Below are positions 44,931-54,289 of a DNA stretch of 64,000 nucleotides, in pieces (the stretch's first letter is position 1; every line of letters starts with the position of its first letter). Made by a program: the position numbers and the translations under genes. This DNA is from Methanosarcina baikalica (GTDB lineage: Archaea; Halobacteriota; Methanosarcinia; Methanosarcinales; Methanosarcinaceae). Location: contig NZ_JAVKPK010000004.1 in assembly GCF_031461075.1 (NCBI RefSeq), positions 1 through 64,000 of the forward strand, in the 5' to 3' direction. The notes under the pieces were generated by a model. It saw only the letters and a program-made list of their open reading frames with translations, did no database searches and had not been told where the DNA came from.

Positions 44931-45136
44931 AATCTTTTTAATATATATCTTTTCTCCTGACAGCGAAAATTAATTTAGATAAATAGAGTTTATAATAAAT
45001 TTAGGTTTCGCCTACTTTATTGAAAGGTTGATAGAGGCCTTATTTTATACGAGATCGGAAAAGCATAATAGGGAAAAGAAACTGTAAAAAAGCTCACAAA
45101 AGAAGACAAAATCCGAATACAGGAGGAGACTAATTC

Positions 45137-45724
45137 ATGGAAAAATCTATTCTTTACCTCGACAGTGTAGGAGAGGCAAATACGGAAGCAGTTATTGAAG
45201 CGGCAGCAAAAAGGGCGGCAGAGCTTGGGATATTCCATATTGTGGTAGCGAGCACCAGCGGAAAAACCGCTCTAAAGATGGCAGAGGCGGTAAAGGGCAG
45301 CAACATAAAAGTTATTGGAATAAGTCACCAGTACGGGCAGAAAGAAAAAGGTGAATGGGAAGTGGAAGATGAGTATAAAAAGAAGCTTGAAGCTCTCGGA
45401 GCCGTAATAACCACTCAGTCCCATATGTTCTCAGGAATAGAACGCTCAATCACAAAAAAATTTGGAGGCTATTCCAGAGCAGAAGTGATTTCCGATGCTC
45501 TAAGATCCCTCTTCGGAAAAGGCTTCAAAGTAGCTATTGAAGTTGCAATTATGGCAGCTGATTCAGGCCATATCCCAGTTTCCGATAATACGGAGATTAT
45601 AGCTATAGGAGGCACAAGATCGGGTGCAGATGTTGCCCTTATTCTCAGGCCAGCCCATAGCAGTGATTTCTTTTCCCTGCAGGTCCGGGAAATTATTGCC
45701 ATGCCGCGAGTAAAAGAAGATTAA
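45137..45724 (+). CDS. Pyruvate kinase C-terminal-domain-like protein
   Basis: A 195-residue stand-alone protein with the alpha/beta fold of the pyruvate kinase C-terminal domain. Visible: NTEAVIEAAAKRAAELGI, HIVVASTSGKTALKMAEAV and VIGISHQYGQKEKGEWEV, then a late GGTRSGADVALILRPAHS. No catalytic pyruvate kinase barrel is present. Such free domains are common in methanogens; function is unknown, possibly binding a nucleotide or sugar phosphate. Ribosome binding site GGAGGAG precedes the ATG. Confidence 0.75.
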   Translation: MEKSILYLDSVGEANTEAVIEAAAKRAAELGIFHIVVASTSGKTALKMAEAVKGSNIKVIGISHQYGQKEKGEWEVEDEYKKKLEALGAVITTQSHMFSGIERSITKKFGGYSRAEVISDALRSLFGKGFKVAIEVAIMAADSGHIPVSDNTEIIAIGGTRSGADVALILRPAHSSDFFSLQVREIIAMPRVKED

Positions 45725-45894
45725 GGTACGAAAAAAACTACGGAAAAAGGAATTAGAGTTTCGAACCTAAATATTACAGTTGATTGGCTCCAGGTATTAT
45801 AACCACCGGAAACATGGAGGGCACGAAAAAGAGGAACTCGATAGGGGTTCAGGTAATTCGTAATAATTAAACCTGGCTTCTCCCAGCCCCAAAG

Positions 45895-45904
45895 ATAAAT
45901 ATAT
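45895..45904 (+). promoter_or_regulatory. TATA box of tgtA, suggesting a leaderless transcript
   Basis: ATAAATATAT is centred about 29 bases before the tgtA ATG (45929). Archaeal transcription starts about 25 bases downstream of the TATA centre, so the mRNA would begin at or just before the start codon. No ribosome binding site is present before the ATG, which fits. Confidence 0.55.
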
Positions 45905-45928
45905 CTGAGAGACATCTATAATCCCGGC

Positions 45929-47401
45929 ATGTCAGCAATATTTGAAATTCTCGACAAGGACGCAGGCGGCAGGATCGGAAAACTCAGGACCCCCCACGGG
46001 ATTGTTGAGACACCTACCGTCATGCCTGTAATAAATCCGAATATCCAGCTTATCTCCCCGAAAGAAATGCGAAGCTTCGGGGCAGAGATTCTAATTACCA
46101 ATTCCTATATTATCTACAGAAAAGAAGAACTGAGAAGCATTGCCCTTGAGAAAGGGCTGCATGAGCTCCTGGAATTTGACGGACCCATTATGACTGACTC
46201 GGGTTCTTTCCAGCTTTCCGTCTATGGGTCCGTGGAAGTTACAAATGAGGAAATCCTGGGGTTCCAGCAAAAGATAGGAAGCGACATTATTGTCCCGCTG
46301 GACATCCCGACGCCCCCTGATGTTCACTACAGGAGGGCCGAAGAGGAACTTGCAGTCACGGCCGAACGCCTGGAAACTGCCCGCAGGTTTATCCAGGGAG
46401 AGCAGCTCCTTGCAGGGCCTGTCCAGGGCTCAACCTACCCCGAACTGAGGGAAAAAGCTGCTTCCCATCTCAAAGACCTCAATTTTGAAGTATATCCCCT
46501 TGGAGCAGTTGTCCCACTTATGGAGGCCTACCGTTACGCAGAACTTGTTGATGTGATTGCCGCATCCAAAAGGGGGCTTTCCCCAGCCTCGCCGGTCCAC
46601 CTTTTTGGAGCCGGGCACCCAATGATGTTCGCCCTTGCAGTAGCCCTGGGCTGCGACCTTTTTGATTCGGCAGCCTACGCCCTTTACGCCAAGGACGGGC
46701 GCTATATTACTGTAACCGGGACCTACCATGTGGAAAGACTAAATTATCTGCCCTGTTCCTGTCCGATCTGTTCGAAATACACAGCCGAAGAATTGAAGAA
46801 AGCGGACAACATGGAAGAACTTCTGGGAAGGCACAACCTCTATGCTACTTTTGCTGAAATCCGGCTGATAAAACAGTGCATAAAGGACGGAAAGCTGCTC
46901 GAACTTGTGGAGCAGCGCTGCCGCGCTCACCCGAAGCTTCTTGACGGACTGAAAAGATTCTATACCCACTCCTCCTGGCTTGAGCAGCTTGATCCGGCTA
47001 CAAAAGGCACTTATTTCTACTGCGGGCCAGAATCAGCTTCCCGCCCCGAAGTCCTTCGGTTTGGAAAAAGACTGGAAAGGTTCAGCCTGGAAGGCTCGGT
47101 GCTTATTCGCACAGGCCCGGTAAAAGGAGAGGGAAGCTACGACCAGATTCTCACTTTCAAAGCACCTTTCGGGGCGTTTCCTGTCGAAATGGAGGAAGTT
47201 TATCCTTTCAATGCCGAAGTCTCGAAATATCCGGACTACGAAGCCCTCAGTACAGCTCTCTCGAATACGATTAAACTGATGGAGCTGAACCCGCAAGCAG
47301 AATTTACTTTTGTCTGCGAAAAAGAGTTCAGGCATCCGCTAATTGAAGAAATAAGTAAAAAAGCAAAACTGGTATACAGGGAAGACTGGAAAAAAGAATA
47401 A
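45929..47401 (+). CDS. tgtA: tRNA-guanine(15) transglycosylase (archaeosine synthesis)
   Basis: A 490-residue enzyme that replaces guanine 15 in the tRNA D-loop with preQ0, the first step of archaeosine formation. The active-site region MTDSGSFQLSVYG, the substrate loop DIPTPPDVHYRRAEEE, and the nucleophile region LFDSAAYALYAKDGRY are present. The zinc ligands are CSCPIC. C-terminal domains follow, but a clear PUA domain is not seen at the end; it is probably encoded elsewhere. Single gene. Confidence 0.94.
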   Translation: MSAIFEILDKDAGGRIGKLRTPHGIVETPTVMPVINPNIQLISPKEMRSFGAEILITNSYIIYRKEELRSIALEKGLHELLEFDGPIMTDSGSFQLSVYGSVEVTNEEILGFQQKIGSDIIVPLDIPTPPDVHYRRAEEELAVTAERLETARRFIQGEQLLAGPVQGSTYPELREKAASHLKDLNFEVYPLGAVVPLMEAYRYAELVDVIAASKRGLSPASPVHLFGAGHPMMFALAVALGCDLFDSAAYALYAKDGRYITVTGTYHVERLNYLPCSCPICSKYTAEELKKADNMEELLGRHNLYATFAEIRLIKQCIKDGKLLELVEQRCRAHPKLLDGLKRFYTHSSWLEQLDPATKGTYFYCGPESASRPEVLRFGKRLERFSLEGSVLIRTGPVKGEGSYDQILTFKAPFGAFPVEMEEVYPFNAEVSKYPDYEALSTALSNTIKLMELNPQAEFTFVCEKEFRHPLIEEISKKAKLVYREDWKKE

Positions 47402-47470
47402 GCTTTGAGGAGCTGGTTAAAGGCGCTGAACATTTTATAAGTCATTCAGGCTTTCTCATAAACAAACCCC

Positions 47471-47508
47471 CACCTCAGAAAAGATAAAAAGAAAACTTTT
47501 TTGAGGTG
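47471..47508 (+). terminator. Hairpin after tgtA
   Basis: CACCTCA (47471-47477) pairs with TGAGGTG (47502-47508), with inner AAAAG/CTTTT pairing. It lies 70 bases after the tgtA stop. A long T tract does not follow, so termination is uncertain. Confidence 0.45.
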
Positions 47509-47590
47509 CAAACCTTTATAGGGCTACCTGCAAAGAACCTTCTAAATAGGGAAAAAGCCGAAGTATAAAGTTCCTGATATAAAAATTCCC

Positions 47591-48562
47591 ATGCAAATTA
47601 GAAAAGCACAGGTGAAACTATTGTCCCTTACAGCAAGAATCGGGGAACTCAGCCCTTATCTGCGGTTGCTGAGACCTGAACTCTACTACATGGACCTTAC
47701 CCTCCCTGCCTCGAGCGCAATCCTGGCTTCTTACCTGGCTACCGGAGGGCTTCCTGAATATCTTCCTTTCCTGATTGCCTTAATAGGCGGCTTTGCCGCC
47801 ATTACCAGTTCATATGTTTTTAATGACTGCTGTGATATTGATATTGATACGATTAACCTGCCTGGTCGTCCCCTGCCCTCTTCCAGAGTTTCAAAGAGTT
47901 CTGCTCTTACTTATGCTCTCATCTTATTAGTAATCGCAGGCGCAGCAGCCGCTTACCTGAACCCTGAATCTCTCCTGATCCTTGTTATTGCGGCTGGAAC
48001 TATCACTATTTACTCAATCTTTGCAAAAAGGAATACATTTCTTAGCTTTTTGCCAGTGGGTATCTCTTATGGGCTTGTGCCTGTGGGCATCTGGCTTGCC
48101 TTTGACCCTGCGGGGCTCCTGAAAGGCAACGACGGGGTAATTCTTCCCCTGTCGGCCATCTGTTTCGGGCTCATGATGTGCGTTACAGATTGGGCCTTTA
48201 CCCTTGGAGGAGTTGCCAGAGACGTTGAAGGGGACAGACTGAAAGGTGCCCCTACAATGCCCGTGACCTTTGGAATTCCCTTTACTGCCAGATTCGTTAC
48301 TTTCTGGTGGATTGTCGGAGTTATTGCTTCGATAATCATAGGCTGGTCAGCCCGGCTCGGGCCTGTGTACTTTGCAGGAGCACTTGCCTCAGGTCTCTGG
48401 ATGCTTTCCCAGTGTTTTGATTTTATCAGGCACCCTACCCCTGAAAGGGGTGGCGCACTCTTCCTTAATGGCTCAAACTACAGAGCAATTATGTTCGGAT
48501 CAATGATCCTTGATGTGGTGCTGTGTATTTATGCAGGGGCTTACACCTCTATTCTCTGGTGA
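47591..48562 (+). CDS. UbiA-family prenyltransferase
   Basis: A 323-residue membrane enzyme with about nine helices. The two acidic motifs of UbiA enzymes are present: NDCCDIDIDTINLPGRPLPS near residue 88 and DVEGDRLKGAPTMPV near residue 217, which bind Mg2+ and the prenyl diphosphate. ATG 47591 or TTG 47621 (which follows AGGTGA) may be the start. UbiA enzymes make quinones, chlorophyll tails or archaeal ether lipids. The linked reductase-like and radical SAM genes suggest a prenylated cofactor or membrane carrier rather than lipid synthesis alone. Confidence 0.85.
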   Translation: MQIRKAQVKLLSLTARIGELSPYLRLLRPELYYMDLTLPASSAILASYLATGGLPEYLPFLIALIGGFAAITSSYVFNDCCDIDIDTINLPGRPLPSSRVSKSSALTYALILLVIAGAAAAYLNPESLLILVIAAGTITIYSIFAKRNTFLSFLPVGISYGLVPVGIWLAFDPAGLLKGNDGVILPLSAICFGLMMCVTDWAFTLGGVARDVEGDRLKGAPTMPVTFGIPFTARFVTFWWIVGVIASIIIGWSARLGPVYFAGALASGLWMLSQCFDFIRHPTPERGGALFLNGSNYRAIMFGSMILDVVLCIYAGAYTSILW

Positions 48563-48576
48563 AAAGGTAGAGAAAA

Positions 48577-49734
48577 ATGGATGCGGATATTATTGTAATA
48601 GGGGCATCTCCTGCGGGGCTGATGGCTGCCAGGAACGCCTGTGAAAAAGGGTCGTCAGTCCTTTTGCTGGAAAAAAAAGAAGAAATCGGGAATCCACCCC
48701 ATCCTGCAAATTCTTTTTTTAAGGGAATGCTCGATAAATGCGGAGAGAAAGCAGACCCTTCTTATGTGGTGCATTATCTCAAAGGCATGCAGATAATTTC
48801 CCCATCCGGGCGGACGGTGGAGGTTGAGACGCCCGGATACGCTATTGACAAGACGGAATTCGACCGATTTTATGCGAAGAAAATAATGAAAATCGGCGTA
48901 GATCTTCGAAAAGGGGTAGAAGTGAACAATATTCTCAGGGACGGAGAGATATTTACGGTCAGCACCTCGGCAGGGGTGTTCACGTCAAGACTCGTTGTCA
49001 TTTCCGACGGTATAAATTCAAAAATAGCTTCCCTTCTGGGCCTGAAAACAATGAAACACCCGGAAGATATTGCCTGGGGAATTGAACTGGACGTCAGGGC
49101 TCCTGACCTTGGAAAACCGAAAATGTTTGAATATTATGTAGGAAACCATGCCCCTGGATGGAAGACTACATACGCCCCTAGAGGAGGGGACAATGCCGCA
49201 ATCGGGGCCTATGTGCGCAGATGCGGAAAGGACGCAACGCCTTACCTCAATGCCTGGGTTGAAAATTTCAAAAGACTTAAAGGACTCAAAGAGCTTGAAG
49301 TTGTAAGAAAACTTTCAGGCGGAGACCCTATAGTGACACTTCCAAATGAATACATAACCGATGGAATAATGGTCGCTGGTGGAGCAGCCGGTCAGTCCGG
49401 GATAGGGTATGCGATGAGGGCAGGCCAAATATGTGGAGATGTGGCTGCAGATGCCATAAGAAAAGGAGATGTTTCAAAAAGTGCCCTGTTAGAGTACCGA
49501 AAAACCTGGGAAAAGGAGTTTAAGGTAGAACACTACCTGGGTCGAATAGGTCTTGAGACCCTCAGGAAAATGACGGACAGAGAAATTGATGAGATGGTAA
49601 AGGTCTTTGAAAAGGAGGACCTCTCATTCATTCGTGGAAGTTCAGTTGAGCAGGTGATGCAGGTCTTTGCATTCACTCTAAAGAAAAAACCCTCTGCAGT
49701 CTTGAAGTACAGAGCGCTCTTCAGGAACAGGTAA
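48577..49734 (+). CDS. Geranylgeranyl reductase-like flavoprotein
   Basis: A 385-residue FAD enzyme. The Rossmann motif IIVIGASPAGLMAARNA opens the protein, LLLEKKEEIGNP follows, and the late FAD loop is VAGGAAGQSGIGYAMRAG. This arrangement matches geranylgeranyl reductases, which saturate prenyl chains of archaeal lipids, chlorophyll or quinones. It begins 14 bases after the UbiA gene (ribosome binding site AAGGTAGAG), so it is cotranscribed and probably acts on the same product. The C-terminal 80 residues are helical. Confidence 0.85.
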   Translation: MDADIIVIGASPAGLMAARNACEKGSSVLLLEKKEEIGNPPHPANSFFKGMLDKCGEKADPSYVVHYLKGMQIISPSGRTVEVETPGYAIDKTEFDRFYAKKIMKIGVDLRKGVEVNNILRDGEIFTVSTSAGVFTSRLVVISDGINSKIASLLGLKTMKHPEDIAWGIELDVRAPDLGKPKMFEYYVGNHAPGWKTTYAPRGGDNAAIGAYVRRCGKDATPYLNAWVENFKRLKGLKELEVVRKLSGGDPIVTLPNEYITDGIMVAGGAAGQSGIGYAMRAGQICGDVAADAIRKGDVSKSALLEYRKTWEKEFKVEHYLGRIGLETLRKMTDREIDEMVKVFEKEDLSFIRGSSVEQVMQVFAFTLKKKPSAVLKYRALFRNR

Positions 49735-49812
49735 ACCTAAGATTTAAAAGGCAAGCAAAAAGAGCAGAACTGACACAAACATCAGCATCAAATATCAGGT
49801 GCAGGAAAAAAT

Positions 49813-50952
49813 ATGCAGTATGATTTTTATAAAAGCCCACTTCTCAGAGTGTATACGGAAATCGAAGACGGACACATGAGGATGAAAACCAGCGGGGCTG
49901 CTTCCATCCTTATGAAAAAAAATCTTGAGAAAAACCTCTCAGTTTTTGAAGGCGAAAAGCCTGCAAAAGTGGAGGCAGGCAGGCTCATCTGTTCAACCTG
50001 GATGCCCCCGATCCCAAGCCCGGGTTTTGACCGCCTGGTAAAAAGCCAGCTTTTTTCCATTCTGGGAAAAAAGATTCCAGACCAGGTCACTATCTCCATT
50101 ACTGAAGAATGCCCGAACAACTGCATTCACTGTGCCCTTCCTGATACAAAAAACCGGGCGAAACTTACACCGGAAACAGTAAAATCCACAATAGACCAGG
50201 TGCTCGAAATGGGCACAACTTTCGTGATCTTTGACGGAGGTGAGCCCCTAACCTATCCGGATTTAGAAGACCTGATCCGGTATGTGGACTCTGAAAAAGC
50301 CATTACAGGCATGTTTACCTCAGGAGTAGGGCTGACTGAAGAGCGAGCCAACCGCCTTAAAGAGGCAGGCCTTTATTCTCTCACTGTCAGTTTTGACAGC
50401 GCGCACGAAGATAAACACGATCATGTAAGGGGCAGGAAAGGAGTTTTTAAAAGTGCGGTTGAAGCAGTAAAAAATGGACTTAAGGCAGGGCTGCTTGTAA
50501 ATATATATGTGGTGCTTTCCAGGGACAATGTAAACGAGCTTGAAGACCTGTATGCTCTTGCATCAGAGCTTGGAGTCCACGAACTCTCCTTCTATGAAAT
50601 AGTTCCTACGGGCAGGTGGATGGACCATGCTTCAGAAATCATGACCCCGAAAGATCTGAGAAAATTCGACAATTTTGTGTCCGGAGCCAGGGAGAAAGAA
50701 GGTCCCAGAGTGTTTCCTATCCCGCAGGTTATGAAAACCACAGGCTGTATGGCAGGTAGAAAGTGGCTGCATATTACCCCGGAAGGAAATATTCTTCCCT
50801 GTGCCTGTATCCCGATTCCTTATGGGAATGTCCATAGAGACAGCATAAAGGACGTCTGGAAAAGAATCAGAGAGGACCCTGCATATAACGCTAAGTGCTG
50901 TCTTATGAGGAACCCTGAATTCAGGGAAAAGTACCTGAAAGTTTTAGAGTAA
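49813..50952 (+). CDS. Radical SAM protein with SPASM-like C-terminus
   Basis: A 379-residue enzyme. The radical SAM cluster motif CPNNCIHC (C-3x-C-2x-C) is near residue 99, followed by the FDGGEPL loop and the strand SLTVSFDSAHEDKHD. The C-terminal region TGCMAGRKWLHI, with ILPCACIPIPYGN and KCCLMRN, provides cysteines for an auxiliary Fe-S cluster as in SPASM/twitch proteins. A hundred-residue N-terminal extension precedes the core. Substrate unknown; linkage to prenyltransferase and reductase points to a small-molecule ring or methyl modification. Confidence 0.85.
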   Translation: MQYDFYKSPLLRVYTEIEDGHMRMKTSGAASILMKKNLEKNLSVFEGEKPAKVEAGRLICSTWMPPIPSPGFDRLVKSQLFSILGKKIPDQVTISITEECPNNCIHCALPDTKNRAKLTPETVKSTIDQVLEMGTTFVIFDGGEPLTYPDLEDLIRYVDSEKAITGMFTSGVGLTEERANRLKEAGLYSLTVSFDSAHEDKHDHVRGRKGVFKSAVEAVKNGLKAGLLVNIYVVLSRDNVNELEDLYALASELGVHELSFYEIVPTGRWMDHASEIMTPKDLRKFDNFVSGAREKEGPRVFPIPQVMKTTGCMAGRKWLHITPEGNILPCACIPIPYGNVHRDSIKDVWKRIREDPAYNAKCCLMRNPEFREKYLKVLE

Positions 50953-51030
50953 ATCCGGGATAAAAATTAGATCCGGCTCTTTAATGCCATTTTCAAAATG
51001 AAAAGCTAAAGCTAGCAAAATATAAATTGT

Positions 51031-51230
51031 AACCCTACTTTGACAGGAGCATACATTTTGTAATGTATAAATGGGCTTCATGCTTCTGTTTTCTGCATAC
51101 AATTAAAATTTATATCATATGTTTATTGATTTTTGATATTTGAAATTTTACTAAACTGTGATGTGTCAATACAACATGTTTTTTGTATGAAAATACTATA
51201 ATAATTAGTAAAATCTGTCAAAGTAGGGTT
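51031..51230. mobile_element. MITE-like element of 200 bases with 16-base perfect terminal inverted repeats
   Basis: AACCCTACTTTGACAG (51031-51046) is repeated in inverse at 51215-51230 (CTGTCAAAGTAGGGTT), perfectly. The interior is AT-rich and non-coding. The flanks tgt and gtaa partly extend the symmetry; no clear target duplication. It sits in the 448-base gap between two convergent genes; nothing else is recognised there. No related transposase is seen in this window. Confidence 0.7.
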
Positions 51231-51400
51231 GTAAGGAACAAAAGCAGTCGATGGAAATGAAAGTAGAATAATGAATAGCATGCGCTGAACATGTCAAATA
51301 TAGGTATCAGATAAGCTAGAAAAGAAAAATATGATGCAGGTTTATTACACCCTGCAACAAATTGATTTTTTTGTATATGTATTCTTTTTTGTGAGATGAA

Positions 51401-52258
51401 TTAGACTAAACCCGATCTCTGAAGAGTCATCAGGTCTTCGGTGGTGAGTTTTGCTCCGCCTTTGAACTTATCGAAGATGGACTTGGCATCCTTCTGGAGT
51501 TCGGACTTGACAACACGGGACTTCCCATCTTTGTCTTTTTTCTTGAGTTTGAAGATTTCTTTATCAAGATCCCTAATTTCCTTCTGGGCGTTGATGAAAA
51601 CCTTGTGCTGTTCGTCAGCTGCTTCCTGGGCTTTTACAAATTCCCTGTGGGCAATGTCAGATTCTGCCCTGGTTCTGTCAGCCTCTTTGAAAGCGGTGAT
51701 CATCTTCTCATGGTATTCCTGAGCCTGCCTTGCATATTCTGCCAGCTCGTTGTGGAATTCTGAGGCTTCATCCCTTATTAGCTGAGCTTCGTCCAGGATG
51801 TTTTTCAGTTCGAGGTTGCTTTCGAGCTGGACTTTTTTGACCTGGTACTGTTTTTGAAGCAGAGTAATCTTGCCCACAAGTTCCCTTTCCTTACTTGTGC
51901 TCAGGACCTCGGTTTGCTGGGCAAATTCAAGACGATCAATATCTTTTCTCAGGGCTTTGATAGAAGGGCCACCCAGGTTGTTCTGCTTCCTGATCGAATC
52001 TGCTTTTGCAAACAGATCATTTGCCCTGGAATTGGTATCATCGCGCTTGTTTTTGTATTCGCTGACCTTCTCATTAATTTCGTCCCTGAGAACTTTTAAT
52101 TCCTGGGCCTCGTTGATAAGATCTTTCGTCTTCTTGTTCAGCTCATTACGCTTTGCAGCGAGAGCACTGGCTTCTGCATTTAGAGTGTTCCTTTTTTCCT
52201 TGGATTCTTCAGAAATGTCCTTCAGATCTGATCTTTTTTTCTGTAGTTCTTTTAGCAT
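51401..52258 (-). CDS. Coiled-coil protein, COG1340-like
   Basis: A 285-residue protein that is almost entirely long charged helix (ELQKKRSDLKDISEESKEKR, DEINEKVSEYKNKRDDTNSR), predicted as coiled coil. The short C-terminal part (KFKGGAKLTTEDLMTLQRSG) is the conserved end of the archaeal COG1340 family. It begins 49 bases after serB ends and is cotranscribed with it, a linkage I recall from other euryarchaea. Function unknown; a structural or scaffold role is likely. Confidence 0.78.
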   Translation of the reverse strand: MLKELQKKRSDLKDISEESKEKRNTLNAEASALAAKRNELNKKTKDLINEAQELKVLRDEINEKVSEYKNKRDDTNSRANDLFAKADSIRKQNNLGGPSIKALRKDIDRLEFAQQTEVLSTSKERELVGKITLLQKQYQVKKVQLESNLELKNILDEAQLIRDEASEFHNELAEYARQAQEYHEKMITAFKEADRTRAESDIAHREFVKAQEAADEQHKVFINAQKEIRDLDKEIFKLKKKDKDGKSRVVKSELQKDAKSIFDKFKGGAKLTTEDLMTLQRSGLV

Positions 52259-52307
52259 CTCTTATTGTGCCTCCCGATCCAGCAAAAAAGCTGGCATTTT
52301 GGTAGTT

Positions 52308-53012
52308 CTAATGTTCGATGTCGACATGCTGTGCCTGATTACAACATTGATAAGAAAGAGATTCAAGAATAGGAATAACGGCTTTAAGATCTTTTTTTGT
52401 TATGACCACGTCCGCATATTCCCTCAGGATAGGCTTGGGATTGAAAGCTATGGCAAAACCTGCCTTTTCAAAGATACAGGCATCATTTGCACCGTCTCCG
52501 ACAACTACACATTGCTCTGGCCGGACCCCGTTAAGCTGGGCCAGTTCCTCGAATACTTTCGCTTTGGAGTCGCTTTGTGTGATGGGGCCGACAACTTTGC
52601 CTGTAAGGCAGCCGTCTTCCACAAGCAGTTCGTTGGAAACAACAAAATCAATGCCAAGCACTTTACCTATTGAATCGGCAGAAATGGTAAATCCTCCGGA
52701 AATCATTGCAGTCTTATAGCCCCTCGTTTTAACGTAGAGAATAAGTTCTGCTGCTCCCGGCATGAGATGGATCTGGTTTACCGCTTCCAGGGCAGTTCCA
52801 AAGGGAAGCCCCTTGAGAAGCCTGACCCTTTCTAAAAGCGCTTGCTCGAAATCAAGGTCCCCATACATCGCTTTCTTCGTAATCTCCTCTACTTTGCTTG
52901 CAACACCTGCAGCCCTGGCGAGCTCATCGATAGTCTCAGCGTCTATAAGGGTACTATCCATATCAAAAACAATCATTTTGTTTTCAGTAGAATCATGCAT
53001 AGGACAGTTCAC
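52308..53012 (-). CDS. serB: Phosphoserine phosphatase
   Basis: A 234-residue HAD-superfamily enzyme for the last step of serine synthesis. The nucleophile motif is VFDMDSTLIDAETIDELA; motif II is AMISGGFTI; motif III/IV is VGDGANDACIFEKAG. The cap region (FEQALLERVRLLKGLP) is typical of SerB. Translation starts at ATG 53012. First gene of a two-gene operon. Confidence 0.92.
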   Translation of the reverse strand: MNCPMHDSTENKMIVFDMDSTLIDAETIDELARAAGVASKVEEITKKAMYGDLDFEQALLERVRLLKGLPFGTALEAVNQIHLMPGAAELILYVKTRGYKTAMISGGFTISADSIGKVLGIDFVVSNELLVEDGCLTGKVVGPITQSDSKAKVFEELAQLNGVRPEQCVVVGDGANDACIFEKAGFAIAFNPKPILREYADVVITKKDLKAVIPILESLSYQCCNQAQHVDIEH

Positions 53013-53391
53013 TCAATCAAAACCTAGACTTGAATAGCTATTAGATATAGCGGGATAACTTCTCGAAAAAGGGCATGCTGCTCGGTGTACCTTTCTCAGG
53101 GGTACCCCCGCAACCTAGTATAAAATACACTTGCCCTGACATTAAAAGCCCACCAACGGATAGAGTTTTCAAATTATAATACGGGTTCTGAAACAAAACC
53201 ACAAAACAACAGCATTGATGTCAACGTTTTTGAGTGAAATAAATCACATCCTTTTTAAGCTTTTCGGAGGGACAAGAAAACATACCGAATAATAATTATA
53301 AATAGGATATATATTTATAAAATAGGAGTAATAGGGAACGAAGATTGCCAAAAGAATTATAAACCCTTTAGGAATTCCATTATTGAAGAAA

Positions 53392-53412
53392 ATGGTCAAC
53401 ACAGGATTTTGA
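53392..53412 (+). promoter_or_regulatory. Six-codon leader ORF that duplicates the mtd start
   Basis: gaaaATGGTCAACACAGGATTTTGA encodes MVNTGF and a stop, and the mtd start 26 bases later reads gaaaaATGGTCAACATAGG, encoding MVNIGF. The leader stop lies five bases before the mtd ATG. It could couple translation to mtd or be a duplication remnant. The promoter is probably in the 53280-53330 region (tataaataggatatatattt). Neither ATG has a strong ribosome binding site. No gene is seen in 53013-53391. Confidence 0.5.
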
Positions 53413-53417
53413 GAAAA

Positions 53418-54248
53418 ATGGTCAACATAGGTTTTATAAAAATGGGCAACCTGGGAATGAGCCAGGTTATCAATCTGATCCAGGATGAAATTGCAGCAAG
53501 AGAGGGAATCACAGTAAGGGCATTTGGCACAGGTGCCAAGATGGGCCCTGCTGAGGCCGCAGATACTGAAAGTTTCAAGCAGTGGAATGCAGACTTTGTG
53601 GTAATTATCAGCCCTAACGCAGCAGCTCCAGGCCCCACTGCAGCCCGTGAAGTATGGAAGGACGTGCCCTGCATTGTGGTCTCAGATGGCCCAACAAAAA
53701 AAGAAGCTAGAGAAGCTTTTGAGCAGGGAGGCTTCGGATATATCATTCTCCCGGTAGACCCTCTCATAGGAGCAAAGAGAGAGTTTCTTGATTCGGTGGA
53801 GATGGCATCCTTCAACTCAGATGCAATGAAAGTGTTATCCGTCTGTGGTGTTGTTAGACTCATCCAGGAAGAATTGGATAAAGTAACCGACCAGGTTGCT
53901 TCCGGAAGATCAGGAAAAGAACTGGAACTTCCACACATTTTCGCAAAACCAGAAAAATGTGTTGAGCATGCAGGTTTTGTAAATCCTTACGCAAAGGCAA
54001 AGGCTCTTGCCGCCCTTCACATGGCTGAAAAAGTAGCACAGGTTAACTTCCCTGCATGTTTCATGTTAAAGGAAATCGACCAGGTATGCCTGACAGCCGC
54101 AGCCGGACATGAAATAATGGGAGCTGCCGCCCAGCTTGCAACTCAGGCAAGGGAAATTGAAAAATCCAATGACACAGTATTCAGGCAACCCCACGCAAAG
54201 AATGGGACCCTGCTGAAAAAAGTAAAATTATACGAAAAGCCAGAGTAA
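53418..54248 (+). CDS. mtd: F420-dependent methylenetetrahydromethanopterin dehydrogenase
   Basis: A 276-residue enzyme, the usual length, that reduces methenyl- to methylene-tetrahydrosarcinapterin with F420H2 (reversible). Conserved: VNIGFIKMGNLGMSQVINL at the start, FGTGAKMGPAEA, ISPNAAAPGPTAARE, and the end AAAGHEIMGAAAQLATQAR. ATG 53418 is chosen over one three codons upstream in the same frame. It works in the C1 pathway that also contains Mtr. Confidence 0.96.
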   Translation: MVNIGFIKMGNLGMSQVINLIQDEIAAREGITVRAFGTGAKMGPAEAADTESFKQWNADFVVIISPNAAAPGPTAAREVWKDVPCIVVSDGPTKKEAREAFEQGGFGYIILPVDPLIGAKREFLDSVEMASFNSDAMKVLSVCGVVRLIQEELDKVTDQVASGRSGKELELPHIFAKPEKCVEHAGFVNPYAKAKALAALHMAEKVAQVNFPACFMLKEIDQVCLTAAAGHEIMGAAAQLATQAREIEKSNDTVFRQPHAKNGTLLKKVKLYEKPE

Positions 54249-54289
54249 ATGCCGGAAAACCATTTAAGAGTTTGAAACCGGAACCTTAA

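Noticed and set aside
51870..52673. A 267-residue plus-strand frame over the coiled-coil and serB genes
   Set aside because: It runs opposite two well-supported genes and is rich in Ser, Leu and Phe, as expected for the complement of Glu/Lys codons.
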